Source of the DNA: Woeseiaceae bacterium
Lineage (GTDB): Bacteria > Pseudomonadota > Gammaproteobacteria > Steroidobacterales > Woeseiaceae
DNA: 64,000 bases
Assembly: GCA_030066735.1 (NCBI GenBank)
Contig: JASJBB010000061.1
Span: 1-64,000 of the forward strand
Reading direction: 5' to 3'
The translations under genes were made by a program, and so were the position numbers. The notes beneath the pieces were generated by a model that made no database searches, was not told where the DNA came from, and saw only the letters and a list, made by a program, of their open reading frames with translations. Within the stretch, counting starts at the first letter, position 1. The number at the start of each line of letters is the position of its first letter. Shown here one piece after another: positions 1-10,117 of this stretch.

Positions 1-47
1 GGCGAGTGTTCGTAAATGCCACCGAACTTTTCAACGAAGTCGCTCAC
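1..47 (-). CDS. uraD: OHCU decarboxylase (UraD-like), partial, N-terminus only
   Basis: Minus strand reads GTG-AGC-GAC-TTC-GTT-GAA-AAG-TTC-GGT-GGC-ATT-TAC-GAA-CAC-TCG = (M)SDFVEKFGGIYEHS, typical OHCU decarboxylase N-terminus; GTGA overlap with the puuE-like stop; truncated by window edge. Confidence 0.7.
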   Translation of the reverse strand, partial: MSDFVEKFGGIYEHS

Positions 48-952
48 CGTGCCTCCGCCGGAAATCGTTCGCGCCAGTGATCGGCGATATCGATGCGGCG
101 AGCAACCCAGACATCGTCGTGTTCCGCAACATAGTCGATGAACCGCGCGAGCGCCGCCGCGCGCCCGGGCCGGCCGGCCAGCCGGCAATGCAGGCCCACC
201 GACATCATTTTCGATCCTTCGGCATACAGCACGTCGAAGGTGTCCTTGAGGTACTCGAAAAACTGCTGACCGGAGTTGAAGCCCTGCGGCGTGGCAAAGC
301 GCATGTCGTTCGCATCGAGCGTGTAGGGCACCATCAGTTGCGGCGTGTGGCAAGAGTAATCCCAGTACGGCAGGTCGTCCGAGTAGCAGTCGGCGTTGTA
401 GCGAAAGCCGCCTTCCTCGGCGATGAGCCTGTGACTGTTCGGGCTGCAGCGTCCGAGGTACCAGCCGGTCGGCCGCTCGCCGGTCACCTCGCTGTGAATC
501 GCGATGGCTTTCTCCAGGTGCGCCCGTTCCGTCTCCTCATCGATGGACTGGTAGTCGATCCAGCGATAACCGTGACTCGCGATCTCCCAGCCAGAATCCT
601 GCATGGCGCCCACGGCCTCGGGGTTGCGCTCGAGCGCCATCGCAACGCCGAAGACGGTGACCGGGAATTCGGCCTCGGCGAACAAGCGATGCAGCCGCCA
701 GAAACCCGCCCGCGCCCCGTACTCGTAAATCGACTCCATGTTCATGTGGCGCTGTCCCGGGATTGGCTGTGCGCCGACAATTTCCGAAAGAAAAGCCTCC
801 GATGCCGCGTCGCCATGCAGGACGCAGTTCTCGCCGCCCTCCTCGTAGTTGACGACGAACTGCACCGCGATGCGCGCTCCGCCCGGCCAGTCCGCCTGTG
901 GCGGATGGCCATGATAGCCGCGCAGGTCGCGCGGATAGGGCCGGTCGTTCAC
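44..952 (-). CDS. puuE: Polysaccharide-deacetylase-fold allantoinase (PuuE type)
   Basis: 302 aa; NYEEGGENCVLHGD, SHGYRWIDYQ and GWYLGRCSPNS motifs; lies in the urate operon; GTG start overlapping puuD stop. Confidence 0.88.
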   Translation of the reverse strand: MNDRPYPRDLRGYHGHPPQADWPGGARIAVQFVVNYEEGGENCVLHGDAASEAFLSEIVGAQPIPGQRHMNMESIYEYGARAGFWRLHRLFAEAEFPVTVFGVAMALERNPEAVGAMQDSGWEIASHGYRWIDYQSIDEETERAHLEKAIAIHSEVTGERPTGWYLGRCSPNSHRLIAEEGGFRYNADCYSDDLPYWDYSCHTPQLMVPYTLDANDMRFATPQGFNSGQQFFEYLKDTFDVLYAEGSKMMSVGLHCRLAGRPGRAAALARFIDYVAEHDDVWVARRIDIADHWRERFPAEAR

Positions 953-2139
953 GGTCGAGCCTCGAGGGCCTGGTACCAGCGGTCGATCAGTTCGCGTTCT
1001 TCCTCGGTGATGTTGGTCAGATTGCCGATCGGCATGACCCGCGTGAGTACCGTTTGCTGGTGGATGCGCTGCGCCTCGGCCAGGATCTGTTCCCCCGTCT
1101 CGAGCACGACACCGCCGGGCGCCGCGGGGAACGCGGGATGGGCAGGCTGGACGGCATGACAGTTCGTGCAGCGGTGCGCAATGACCGCCTGCACGTCCTC
1201 GAATGCAACCGCTTCACCCGCGGCGGCGCTGGCTCGCGGCGCAATCATCGCGGCGACGCCCGCGAGCAGCAGACCTGCGGCTATCAAAGGCACCGGCGAC
1301 GCCTTGCCGGAATGCCGGGCCACGAAGTAGATGCGAATCAGCGCGCCGGCCAGCGAGATAGCAATCAGGATGGCCCAGTTGAACTCGTGGTTGTAGGTCA
1401 TGGCGTAGTGATTGCTCGTCATGACGAACAGCACCGGCAACGTGAAATACGTGTTGTGCACGGAGCGCTGCTTGGCGCGGACGCCGTCCCGCGGGTCGGG
1501 CGCCTCGCCGCGTCCGGCAGCCGCCACCATGCGCTTTTGTCCCGGGATGATCACGAAAAACACGTTGGCGACCATGATCGTGCCGAGTACGGCGCCGAAG
1601 TGAATATAGGCGCCGCGGCCACTGAACAGTTCGCACAATCCCCACGCGAGGAAGCTGACAAGAACGAACAGTACGACGGCGAACAACCGCTCGTTGTTGC
1701 CGAGCGGCGACTTGCAGAGCAGGTCGTACACGACCCAGCCGAGCACGATGATGCCGGCCGCCAGGCCCACGGCCGCGGCGGGAGAAAGCTCCGCGACGGA
1801 CGGGTCGATCAGGTAAACCTGCGCGCCGTACCAGTAGACGAGCGCGAGCAGGGCCATGCCCGACAGCCAGGTGGAATACGCTTCCCACTTGAACCAGTGC
1901 AGCGTTTCGGGAATGAACGGCGGCGCCCCCTTGTACTTCTGGGCATGGTAGAAGCCGCCGCCGTGCACCGACCACACCTCACCGCCGACGCCCACCCGCG
2001 TATCTTCGGGATCGCGTGGGTCCTCGAGGTGATTGTCAAGCCAGATGAAGTAGAACGACGCGCCGATCCAGGCGACGCCCGTGATGAAGTGCAGCCAGCG
2101 GACCAGCAGGTTCAACCAGTCGACGAAATACGCTTCCAT
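949..2139 (-). CDS. puuD: Membrane urate hydroxylase with C-terminal cytochrome c domain (PuuD type)
   Basis: MEAYFVDWLNLLVRWLHFITGVAWIGASFYFIWLD start, multiple TM segments, C-terminal CTNCH haem motif. ORF-track start at 2277 trimmed to ATG 2139, just after xdhC stop. Confidence 0.88.
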   Translation of the reverse strand: MEAYFVDWLNLLVRWLHFITGVAWIGASFYFIWLDNHLEDPRDPEDTRVGVGGEVWSVHGGGFYHAQKYKGAPPFIPETLHWFKWEAYSTWLSGMALLALVYWYGAQVYLIDPSVAELSPAAAVGLAAGIIVLGWVVYDLLCKSPLGNNERLFAVVLFVLVSFLAWGLCELFSGRGAYIHFGAVLGTIMVANVFFVIIPGQKRMVAAAGRGEAPDPRDGVRAKQRSVHNTYFTLPVLFVMTSNHYAMTYNHEFNWAILIAISLAGALIRIYFVARHSGKASPVPLIAAGLLLAGVAAMIAPRASAAAGEAVAFEDVQAVIAHRCTNCHAVQPAHPAFPAAPGGVVLETGEQILAEAQRIHQQTVLTRVMPIGNLTNITEEERELIDRWYQALEARP

Positions 2140-2140
2140 G

Positions 2141-3187
2141 CTAGCGCGACCTCCGGAACGGGCGGACGTTGGCCGAATACCCGGACGGTTGCCGCGCCGC
2201 ATGCTCGTGCGCCCGCAGGACCTCGGCCGCCGCGGCCACCGCGATCTCGGCCGGTTTCTTGCCCGAGATGCCGGCAACGCCGATCGGGCAGGTCAGGCGC
2301 TCGAGGTCCTTGTCCTGCAGACCCTGCGCGCGAAAGCGCTTTTCGAATCGGCGGCGCTTGCTTACGGACCCGATCAGGCCACAGTAGGTGACGTCAGGGC
2401 GCCGCAGAATCCGGTCACACACATCGAAATCGATCGGGTGACTGTGCGTCATGACGAGGTAACAGCTTGCCGGCGGCATCGCGGCAACCTCGAGCGCCGG
2501 TTCCGGGCTCTCGATGGTCCTGACATTCGAAGGCACGGCGCGAAAAATGCCCCGGCGGCTGTCGACCCAGCGAATATTGCAGTCGAGTGACGACAACGTT
2601 TGCACGACGGCAGAGCCGACGTGTCCTGCCCCGAATACGGCGATATTGAAATCGGTGCCGACCACGCTCTCGTAGAACCAGTCGTCAATGCGATGCGCCG
2701 TACGGCCCGACGCCAGCCCCTCGCGCGCCCGCGCCACAGTCTCGGGCGCCACGGACTCGGTCGCGCCGTAAACGTCATTCGCGGTGATGATCGATTTCCC
2801 CGACTGGCCGCGCAGATCGGTCGCGATTACGGCGGCCTCGCGCTGACCGTGCAGTGCGCGAATGTCACGCAGCCACGGCGGCAGCGCGCTCACAATGGGC
2901 TCGAACAGGATGTCGACCACGCCGCCGCAACACTGCCCCATCGTCGAGCCCAGCGGGAACTTGCGTAGCGCCGGCGTCTCTTCGTCGCCCAGCATGTCGC
3001 ACGCGATGCGCGTGCATTGGTACTCGAGCTGGCCGCCGCCGATCGTGCCGAACGTGTCGCGGGCCGTCACCACCATCTTGGCGCCGACTTCACGCGGCGC
3101 GGAACCGCGAATGCCGGCAACGGTGACGAGCACCACGCGTTCGCCGGCTGCGGTCAGGTCGCTGAGTTCGTCAATCCACTCGTTCAC
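2141..3187 (-). CDS. xdhC: Xanthine dehydrogenase accessory protein XdhC
   Basis: GIRGSAPREVGAKMVV and TIGGGQLEYQ motifs, C-terminal Rossmann-like domain (FGAGHVGSAVVQTL); GTGA overlap with xdhB. Confidence 0.9.
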   Translation of the reverse strand: MNEWIDELSDLTAAGERVVLVTVAGIRGSAPREVGAKMVVTARDTFGTIGGGQLEYQCTRIACDMLGDEETPALRKFPLGSTMGQCCGGVVDILFEPIVSALPPWLRDIRALHGQREAAVIATDLRGQSGKSIITANDVYGATESVAPETVARAREGLASGRTAHRIDDWFYESVVGTDFNIAVFGAGHVGSAVVQTLSSLDCNIRWVDSRRGIFRAVPSNVRTIESPEPALEVAAMPPASCYLVMTHSHPIDFDVCDRILRRPDVTYCGLIGSVSKRRRFEKRFRAQGLQDKDLERLTCPIGVAGISGKKPAEIAVAAAAEVLRAHEHAARQPSGYSANVRPFRRSR

Positions 3188-5472
3188 TGGTCGCCCTCGA
3201 TTGCCTTGAGCACCGCCTCGGGCGTGGCCGGCGCCTGCAGGCCGGGCTGCGGGCGATCGTCGGTCGCAATAGCATCGCGAATGGCGAGGAATGCCGAGAT
3301 TGCGAGCATGAAAGGTGGTTCACCGACAGCCTTCGAACGATAGATCGTGTCCTCGCGGTTTGGCGACTTCTGCAGCAGCTGCACGCGGAAGTCGAGGGCG
3401 AGGTCCGAACAGGTCGGAATCTTGTAGGTCGATGGCGCGTGCGTGGTCAGTTCGCCGGCATCGTTCCAACACACTTCCTCGGACGTCAGCCAGCCGACTC
3501 CCTGCACGTAGCCGCCCTCGACCTGCCCCAGGTCGATTGCCGGGTTCAGTGAGTCGCCGCAATCGTGCACGATGTCGGTACGCAACAGGCGGTACTCCCC
3601 GGTCAGCGTATCGACAACGACTTCGGTAACGGCGGCCCCATAGGCGTAATAGAAGAACGGCCGGCCGCTGAAAGTCTCGCGGTCATAGTGAATTTTCGGT
3701 GTCTTGTAGAAGCCGGTCGCCGACATCTGCACACGGTTGAACCAGGCCAGCTGCACGATCTCCTCGAACGGGTACTGCTCGGCGCCTACCGTGACCGTGT
3801 CATCGGCAAAGTCGATCTTGCTCTCCGCCACGTTGTAATGCGCCGCCAGGAACTCCGTCAGCCGGGCGCGAATCTTTCTGGCTGCCTTTTGCGCCGCCTT
3901 GCCGTTGATGTCCGAACCACTCGACGCGGCCGTGGCCGACGCGTTGGGCACGCGGCTCGTGTCTGCCGCATTGTTACGAATCCGGTCGAGGCTGATGCCA
4001 AACTCGTCGGCAACGACCTGCGCGACCTTGATATAGAGCCCCTGCCCCATCTCGGTACCACCGTGGTTGAGGTGTACCGATCCGTCCTTGTACACGTGAA
4101 CGAGCGCGCCTGCCTGGTTCAGGTGCGTCGCCGTGAACGAGATGCCGAACTTGACCGGCGTCAGCGCGATGCCGCGCTTCAGGATCGCATTGCGTGCATT
4201 GAAATTGCGAATTGCCTTGCGGCGTTTCTGGTACTTGGCGTCATTCTCGAGCTTGTCGACGATCTCATGGATAATGTTGTCTTCGATGGTCTGCCCATAG
4301 TGCGTCGTGTCCCGTTCGCCCACTCCGTAGAAGTTGGCGCGACGCACCTCGAGCGGGTCTTTGCCGAGCGCGCGGGCGATGTCATCGATCGCATACTCGA
4401 TCGCGAACATGCCCTGTGGCCCGCCGAAGCCGCGAAATGCCGTGTTCGAGACCGTATGGGTCTTGCAGCGATGCGACTCGATGTCGACGTTGTCGAGATA
4501 GTACGCATTGTCGCAATGGAACATCGTGCGATCGTTGACCGGTCCCGACAGGTCCGCCGAGATGCCGCAGCGCGATGCAAGCATGAAGTGAACACCGAGA
4601 ATGCGGCCGTCGTCGTCAAAGCCGACGTCGTAGTCGATGACGAAATCGTGGCGCTTGCCCGTAATGATCATGTCGTCGTCACGATCGAGCCGCAGTTTGC
4701 AGGGACGCCCGGTCTTGACGGCCATGAGCGCCGCCATGCAGGCGATCGTCGCCGCCTGGCTCTCCTTGCCGCCGAAGGCGCCGCCCATGCGGCGGCAGAT
4801 GCAGACGACGTCCTTGGCGCTGCGCGCGGTCGCGGCGGCAACGAGGTGCTGCACTTCGTCGGGGTGCTGCGTGGAGCTATAGACGGTCAGCGTGTCGTCT
4901 TCGCCGGGCACGGCCATCGCGACGTGCCCCTCGAGGTAGAACTGGTCCTGCGCGCCTACATTCAGCCTGCGCTGCAACCGGTGCGGCGCGTCGGCCAGTG
5001 CGGCATCTGCATCCCCGCGCTGCAACCGCTCGCTCGGCAGCACGAATGACTCTTTTTCGACGGCCGTCATCGGGTCGAGTATCGGCTCGCGCACTTCGTA
5101 ATCGATCGTCGCCAGCCTGGCTGCCTTGCGCGCCTGGTCGACCGTGTTCGCGGCGACGGCAAAAATAGCGTGGCCAACGTACTCGACGATCTCGTCATTG
5201 AAGATCTTTTCGTCATGGACGATCGGGCCGCAGTTGTTTTCGCCCGCAATGTCGCTTGCCGTGCAGATATCGACGACTCCGTCGGCCGCCAGGACAGCCG
5301 CGAAATCGATGCCCTTGATGCGCGCGTGCGCCTTGCTGCTCGTGCCGACCGCGAGGTGCAACAGGCCGCGCGGTTCGGGGAGGTCGTCGGTGTACGCGGC
5401 CGTGCCGCTAACGTGCAGCCGCGCGCTGTCGTGCGCCAGTGGTTTTCCGACCGATCGGGACTCAGCGGCCAT
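3184..5472 (-). CDS. xdhB: Xanthine dehydrogenase molybdopterin-binding subunit
   Basis: RLHVSGTAAYTDDLPEPRGLLHLAVG start; RMGGAFGGKESQA, FRGFGGPQGMFAIE, GGTEMGQGL motifs. Start set to ATG 5472. Confidence 0.93.
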   Translation of the reverse strand: MAAESRSVGKPLAHDSARLHVSGTAAYTDDLPEPRGLLHLAVGTSSKAHARIKGIDFAAVLAADGVVDICTASDIAGENNCGPIVHDEKIFNDEIVEYVGHAIFAVAANTVDQARKAARLATIDYEVREPILDPMTAVEKESFVLPSERLQRGDADAALADAPHRLQRRLNVGAQDQFYLEGHVAMAVPGEDDTLTVYSSTQHPDEVQHLVAAATARSAKDVVCICRRMGGAFGGKESQAATIACMAALMAVKTGRPCKLRLDRDDDMIITGKRHDFVIDYDVGFDDDGRILGVHFMLASRCGISADLSGPVNDRTMFHCDNAYYLDNVDIESHRCKTHTVSNTAFRGFGGPQGMFAIEYAIDDIARALGKDPLEVRRANFYGVGERDTTHYGQTIEDNIIHEIVDKLENDAKYQKRRKAIRNFNARNAILKRGIALTPVKFGISFTATHLNQAGALVHVYKDGSVHLNHGGTEMGQGLYIKVAQVVADEFGISLDRIRNNAADTSRVPNASATAASSGSDINGKAAQKAARKIRARLTEFLAAHYNVAESKIDFADDTVTVGAEQYPFEEIVQLAWFNRVQMSATGFYKTPKIHYDRETFSGRPFFYYAYGAAVTEVVVDTLTGEYRLLRTDIVHDCGDSLNPAIDLGQVEGGYVQGVGWLTSEEVCWNDAGELTTHAPSTYKIPTCSDLALDFRVQLLQKSPNREDTIYRSKAVGEPPFMLAISAFLAIRDAIATDDRPQPGLQAPATPEAVLKAIEGDQ

Positions 5473-6976
5473 AGGCGTAGACCGTCGTTTCCACGTCGCC
5501 GCGGCTCTCATGGTAGAAGCGCCGCAGCAGGTTCTGCGCGGCTCGCTGGCGGTAGCCTGCCGAGGCGCGCATATCGGAGATCGGCTCGAAATCCCGGGAC
5601 AGCGCCTTGCAGGCGGCTTCCACGGTCTCCTCGTTCCATGGCTTGCCCGTGACCGCCGCCTCGCAGTGCCCGGCCCGGCGAACAGTAGCGGCCATGCCGC
5701 CGCAGGCCAGCCGGAAGTCGCTAACGACCTCGCCGTCGAGCTCGAGCCGGTAGGCGTTGCAAACGGCCGAGATGTCCTGGTCAAAACGCTTCGACAGTTT
5801 GTGGCTGCCTACCACGACGTGATCGCCGAGCAGCGGGATGCGAATGGTCTCGACAAACTCGGCCGCGCGCAGGTCCTTGACCTGGTAATCGAGATAAAAC
5901 GCCTCGAGCGGCACCTCGCGGCGGCTTCGGCCGCGGCGCAGGACCAGGGTCGTGCCCAGCACCATCAGGGCAGGCATCGTGTCGCCGATCGGCGAGCCGT
6001 TGGCGATGTTGCCGCCGAGCGTGCCTGCATTGCGGATGGGTGGCGACGCGAACCGCCGGAAGAGTTCGTCGAGCCCGGGATAATTGTCCACGATCGTCTG
6101 CATGGCATCGGCCAGCGTCACCGCTGCCCCGATTTCGATATGCGACGCCGTGACCCGGTGCTCGTGCAACTCGGCAACACGACCCGTGTAGATGACGGTC
6201 TCGAGCTCGCGATGCTGCTTGGTGACCCAGAGGCCGATGTCGGTACCGCCGGCAAGAATGGTTGCGCCGGGATGGTTCGCAAGAAGACCGGCAAGTTCAT
6301 CGCCGGTCAGCGGCGCAAACAATGACCGGCCCGCCGTCGAGTATTGCAGGCTCGCTTCCCGCTCGAGACTGCGCAATGCCTCTATTCGCTCGGCCGGCGG
6401 CTTGAAGACGCCATCCTGCGCCGCCGGTTGCCGCAGCCAGTCCTGGTGCGCCTCGCCGTCGTACATCGCCTCGGCGGCCGCAATGATCGGCCGGTAGCCG
6501 GTGCAACGGCACAGGTTGCCGGCCAGCGCGTCGTCAATGGCGCGCCGCGACGGTCTGGGATCGGTTTTGTACAGCGCGAACAGCGACATCACGAAACCGG
6601 GTGTGCAGAAGCCGCACTGCGAACCGTGATGATCGACCATGGCCTGCTGCACCGGGTGCAGGTTGCCGCCGCGGGAGAGGCTCTCGACCGTGATCAGCTC
6701 CTTGCCATCGAGTGTCGGCAGGAACTGGATGCACGAATTGATGGCCCGCACCGTGACGTCATCGCCGTCGCGATTCAGTTCGGCAACGACAACGGTACAG
6801 GCGCCGCAGTCGCCTTCGGCACAGCCTTCCTTGGTGCCCGTGCGGCCGAGATCCTCGCGCAGGAACTGCAATACCGTCCGCGTCGGGTCTACGTTGGCGA
6901 GCTCGTAGCGCTCACCGTCGAGCATGAATCGAATGGAATCGAGCGGTGTATCGATAGCCGAGCCCCCCTGGCTCAA
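5462..6976 (-). CDS. xdhA: Xanthine dehydrogenase small subunit (2Fe-2S and FAD domains)
   Basis: GCAEGDCGACTVVV and CGFCTPGFVMSL...GNLCRCTGYRPI [2Fe-2S] motifs; ILAGGTDIGLW FAD motif. Start uncertain (TTG 6976 proposed; ATG 6925 is an alternative). Confidence 0.9.
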   Translation of the reverse strand: MSQGGSAIDTPLDSIRFMLDGERYELANVDPTRTVLQFLREDLGRTGTKEGCAEGDCGACTVVVAELNRDGDDVTVRAINSCIQFLPTLDGKELITVESLSRGGNLHPVQQAMVDHHGSQCGFCTPGFVMSLFALYKTDPRPSRRAIDDALAGNLCRCTGYRPIIAAAEAMYDGEAHQDWLRQPAAQDGVFKPPAERIEALRSLEREASLQYSTAGRSLFAPLTGDELAGLLANHPGATILAGGTDIGLWVTKQHRELETVIYTGRVAELHEHRVTASHIEIGAAVTLADAMQTIVDNYPGLDELFRRFASPPIRNAGTLGGNIANGSPIGDTMPALMVLGTTLVLRRGRSRREVPLEAFYLDYQVKDLRAAEFVETIRIPLLGDHVVVGSHKLSKRFDQDISAVCNAYRLELDGEVVSDFRLACGGMAATVRRAGHCEAAVTGKPWNEETVEAACKALSRDFEPISDMRASAGYRQRAAQNLLRRFYHESRGDVETTVYAYGR

Positions 6977-6980
6977 TCTG

Positions 6981-7328
6981 TCAACTTCCCCGGTAGGTGG
7001 AGTAACTCCACGGTGACACCAGCAGCGGCACGTGATAGTGCTCGCCCTTGCGCACTGCAAACCGAATGACAACCGTATTGAGGAATGCCGGATCGTCGAG
7101 TTCCGCGCCGCGGCGCCGGAAGTAATCGCCTACGTCAAACTCGAGCTCGTAGTCGCCTGTAACAAGCACCTCGTCGGCGAGCAACGGCTGCTCGGTGCGG
7201 CCATCGTCATTCGTGACGGCAGCTGCCCTGAGTTCGCGGCCACCTTCGAGCGCATACAGGCGAATATCCACGCCGGCCGCGGGAATACCGCTGGCCGTGT
7301 CGAGTACGTGCGTCGTCAGTTTCCCCAT
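6981..7328 (-). CDS. uraH: 5-hydroxyisourate hydrolase (transthyretin-like)
   Basis: MGKLTTHVLDTASGIPAAG...HYHVPLLVSPWSYSTYRGS, including C-terminal YRGS. Confidence 0.93.
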   Translation of the reverse strand: MGKLTTHVLDTASGIPAAGVDIRLYALEGGRELRAAAVTNDDGRTEQPLLADEVLVTGDYELEFDVGDYFRRRGAELDDPAFLNTVVIRFAVRKGEHYHVPLLVSPWSYSTYRGS

Positions 7329-7402
7329 GGGCAACATTATACGTTCCTGTGCTACTGTCTTGCCTCGGATATTTGACCGATAACAACAACAAGGCCAGTG
7401 CC

Positions 7403-7999
7403 ATGAATCATCCGGAGGACCTGTCGCGGCGGCTGTTCCTGCAATCAGCGGGAGCGTTAAGCGGTTCGACCTACCTGCGCATTCTCGCCCCGGGCATCGG
7501 CGCAATTTCCCAGGCAGCCTGCAGCGCCAGGGACGAAGGGGCTGCGTTCGCCGTGCTGGGCGCCGATGAGGCGCGCGATATCGCGGCGATCGCCGCGCGC
7601 ATCATCCCGACCACCGACACACCCGGCGCTGCCGAGGCCGGCGTGATCCACTTCGTCGACAAGGCGTTTGACGCCGAGATGAGCGGACAGCTCGACTTCG
7701 CCCGCGGTGGCCTCGCCGAATTCAACCAGGCGCTCGCCGCGGAACACGGCGATACGCGTTTCGATGAACTCGACGAAGACGCTCAGGACACGTTCCTGGC
7801 GACGCAGGAACAGACGCCGTTCTTCGAAATGATGTGGGTGATGACGATCTTCGGCTTTTTCTCGATGCCGAAGTACGGCGGCAATCGCAACAAGGTCGGC
7901 TGGGATCTGGTCGGTTTCGGACCCGGCCACGGTCCGTGGACTTACCCGTTCGGGTATTACGACGCCCAGGTGCACGGGGAGAACAGCGATGGCGAATGA
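7403..7999 (+). CDS. Gluconate 2-dehydrogenase subunit 3 family protein, Tat-type signal
   Basis: SRRLFLQSAG Tat-like motif; ARIIPTTDTPGAAEAGVIHFVD; overlaps GMC oxidoreductase gene. Confidence 0.82.
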   Translation: MNHPEDLSRRLFLQSAGALSGSTYLRILAPGIGAISQAACSARDEGAAFAVLGADEARDIAAIAARIIPTTDTPGAAEAGVIHFVDKAFDAEMSGQLDFARGGLAEFNQALAAEHGDTRFDELDEDAQDTFLATQEQTPFFEMMWVMTIFGFFSMPKYGGNRNKVGWDLVGFGPGHGPWTYPFGYYDAQVHGENSDGE

Positions 8000-9656
8000 G
8001 ACCACGTTCGCCACGCGCGAAGAAGTCGACTTCGTTGTGATCGGCTCCGGTTCGGCGGGTGGCATCCTGGCCAAGGAGCTGTCTACCGCCGGTTTCTCGA
8101 CGGTCGTCCTTGAACAGGGACCGTATCGGCGGCTCAACGATTTCACGCATGACGAATTGTCGGTGGTCATCCGCTCGGAACTGCACGGTGGGGGCAACGA
8201 GGTCCACGGGCAGACGTATCGCCAGTTTGAGCACGAGGTCGCGGGGCCGACGCCGGACGGCCGTACGCCCATTCGCTACTCCCGCGGCGTCGGCGGCAGC
8301 AGCGTGCACTTCACGGCCAACTTCTGGCGGCTGCGCCCGACGGACTTCAGGGAGCGCAGCCTGCTGGGCGAGATCTCCGGCACCAACTTCGTCGACTGGC
8401 CGATCACCTACGAGGAGCTCGAGCCGTATTACACGAAGGTCGACTGGGAGATTGGCGTCTCGGGAGCGCCGGGCCCGTTTGACGCGCCGCGCTCGAAACC
8501 GTTCCCGATGCCGCCAATGCCGATCAAGTCGTCAGGCGTACTCATGGAGCAAGCTGCCGCCGAACTCGGCTGGCACGCACAACCTGAACCGCACGCGATC
8601 CTGTCGCAACCGCATAACGGCCGCGCCGCGTGCATGAGCTGTGGCTTCTGCATGTGGTACGGCTGCGAGGCCGGCGCCAAGTCCTCGACGCTGGCCGCGA
8701 TGATTCCACTGGCCGAGGCGAGCGGTAGCTGCGAGATCCGCCCCGAATCGACCGTCATTCGTATCGACACCGACGACAAGGGCCGCGCCAGCGAGGTCGT
8801 GTACCTCGACAGGGACGGGGTCGAACAGGCGCAGCGGACCAGAGCGGTCGTGCTGTCGGCCAACGGTGCGGAGTCTGCGCGCCTGCTCCTGATGTCGGCC
8901 AGTTCGCGGCACCCGGACGGTCTGGCGAATTCGAGCGGCTACGTTGGCCGCAACCTGATGTTCAATCAGCACGCACTCGCAATTGGCGTCTACGAGCATC
9001 CGCTCAACGACTTCAAGGGCGTACAGGTCTCGCGCATTATTCACGACTTCTACGAGACCGACGAACAGCGCGGCTTCTACGGGGGCGGCGGTATCGACGC
9101 GCGGCCGCTGTTTTCGGCGACGCCGATTCTGCACGCGCTCCTGGGCCACGACCCGAATGCGCCTCGGTGGGGCCAGGGCTTCAAGGACACGATCGCGCAC
9201 GACTTCTCAAGGTCACTGAGTTACGTAGCCAGCACTACCTCGCTGCCGATGGACCGCAACAACGTCACGCTGGACCCCAATAGCAAGGACGCCTGGGGAC
9301 GGCCTGCGGTGCGACTGACCTACATGGACCACGAAGACGACCTGTCCATGGCCGCCTTCTTTGAAGACCGCTGCGCTGAACTGCACGAGGCGGGGGGCGC
9401 ACAGAAACTGTGGCGTTTCGGCATTCATCCAAGCACGGGCGGCGAACACCTGCTCGGCACCTGCCGCATGGGTAACGATCCCGCGTCCTCGGTCGTCGAC
9501 AGCAAGCACCGCAGCCATGATGTTCCCAACCTGTTCATCTGCGACGGGAGCAGCATGGTGACGTCGGGACGCGGTCAACCCACCCACACGATTATGGCGC
9601 TTGCTTTCCGCGCCGCCGATCACATCAAGGCCGCCGCAAACGCCGGCGACATCTGA
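7989..9656 (+). CDS. GMC family oxidoreductase
   Basis: DFVVIGSGSAGGILAKEL FAD motif; C-terminal GEHLLGTCRMG...VPNLFICDGSSMVTSGRGQPTHTIMALAFRAADHI. Confidence 0.9.
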   Translation: MANETTFATREEVDFVVIGSGSAGGILAKELSTAGFSTVVLEQGPYRRLNDFTHDELSVVIRSELHGGGNEVHGQTYRQFEHEVAGPTPDGRTPIRYSRGVGGSSVHFTANFWRLRPTDFRERSLLGEISGTNFVDWPITYEELEPYYTKVDWEIGVSGAPGPFDAPRSKPFPMPPMPIKSSGVLMEQAAAELGWHAQPEPHAILSQPHNGRAACMSCGFCMWYGCEAGAKSSTLAAMIPLAEASGSCEIRPESTVIRIDTDDKGRASEVVYLDRDGVEQAQRTRAVVLSANGAESARLLLMSASSRHPDGLANSSGYVGRNLMFNQHALAIGVYEHPLNDFKGVQVSRIIHDFYETDEQRGFYGGGGIDARPLFSATPILHALLGHDPNAPRWGQGFKDTIAHDFSRSLSYVASTTSLPMDRNNVTLDPNSKDAWGRPAVRLTYMDHEDDLSMAAFFEDRCAELHEAGGAQKLWRFGIHPSTGGEHLLGTCRMGNDPASSVVDSKHRSHDVPNLFICDGSSMVTSGRGQPTHTIMALAFRAADHIKAAANAGDI

Positions 9657-9667
9657 ACCGGAGAAGA

Positions 9668-10117
9668 ATGATGAAACGACTTGTCGGAGTATTGCTTGCG
9701 GGCGTCCTGGTTGCCTTCAGCACGGCCTCAATGGCGCACAAAGTACAAGTGGAGTGGATCGTGGAACCGGGCGCCGAGAACATGCCCTTCTCCGCGGCTG
9801 TCCGCGTGGGCCACCTGCTGTTCGTGTCGGGCGCGCTCGGCTACGACAGCGAGACGCGCTCGCTTGTCGAAGGCGGCATCGGCCCCGAGACCAGGAAGAC
9901 CCTGGAGAACATCCAGGCGACGCTCGAAGCCAACGGCTCGTCGATGGACAACGTCGTCAAGTGCACGGTGTTCCTGGCCGACATCGATGAATGGGCTGCA
10001 ATGAATGAAGTCTACGTCACGTTCTTCGGCAACAAGCCCGCGCGCAGCGCGCTGGGCGTGAACGGTCTCGCGCTTGGCGCCCGTACCGAAATCGAGTGTA
10101 TCGCCGTCGTTGACTAG
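9668..10117 (+). CDS. RidA/YjgF/UK114 family protein with signal peptide
   Basis: KPARSALGVNGLALGARTEIECIAVVD RidA motif; N-terminal MMKRLVGVLLAGVLVAFSTASMA signal peptide. Confidence 0.85.
   Translation: MMKRLVGVLLAGVLVAFSTASMAHKVQVEWIVEPGAENMPFSAAVRVGHLLFVSGALGYDSETRSLVEGGIGPETRKTLENIQATLEANGSSMDNVVKCTVFLADIDEWAAMNEVYVTFFGNKPARSALGVNGLALGARTEIECIAVVD

Noticed and set aside
3565-5049. 494-aa plus-strand ORF antisense to xdhB
   Set aside because: Low-complexity Arg/Val/Asp-rich translation with no family motif; shadow ORF from codon-position GC bias of the real gene.
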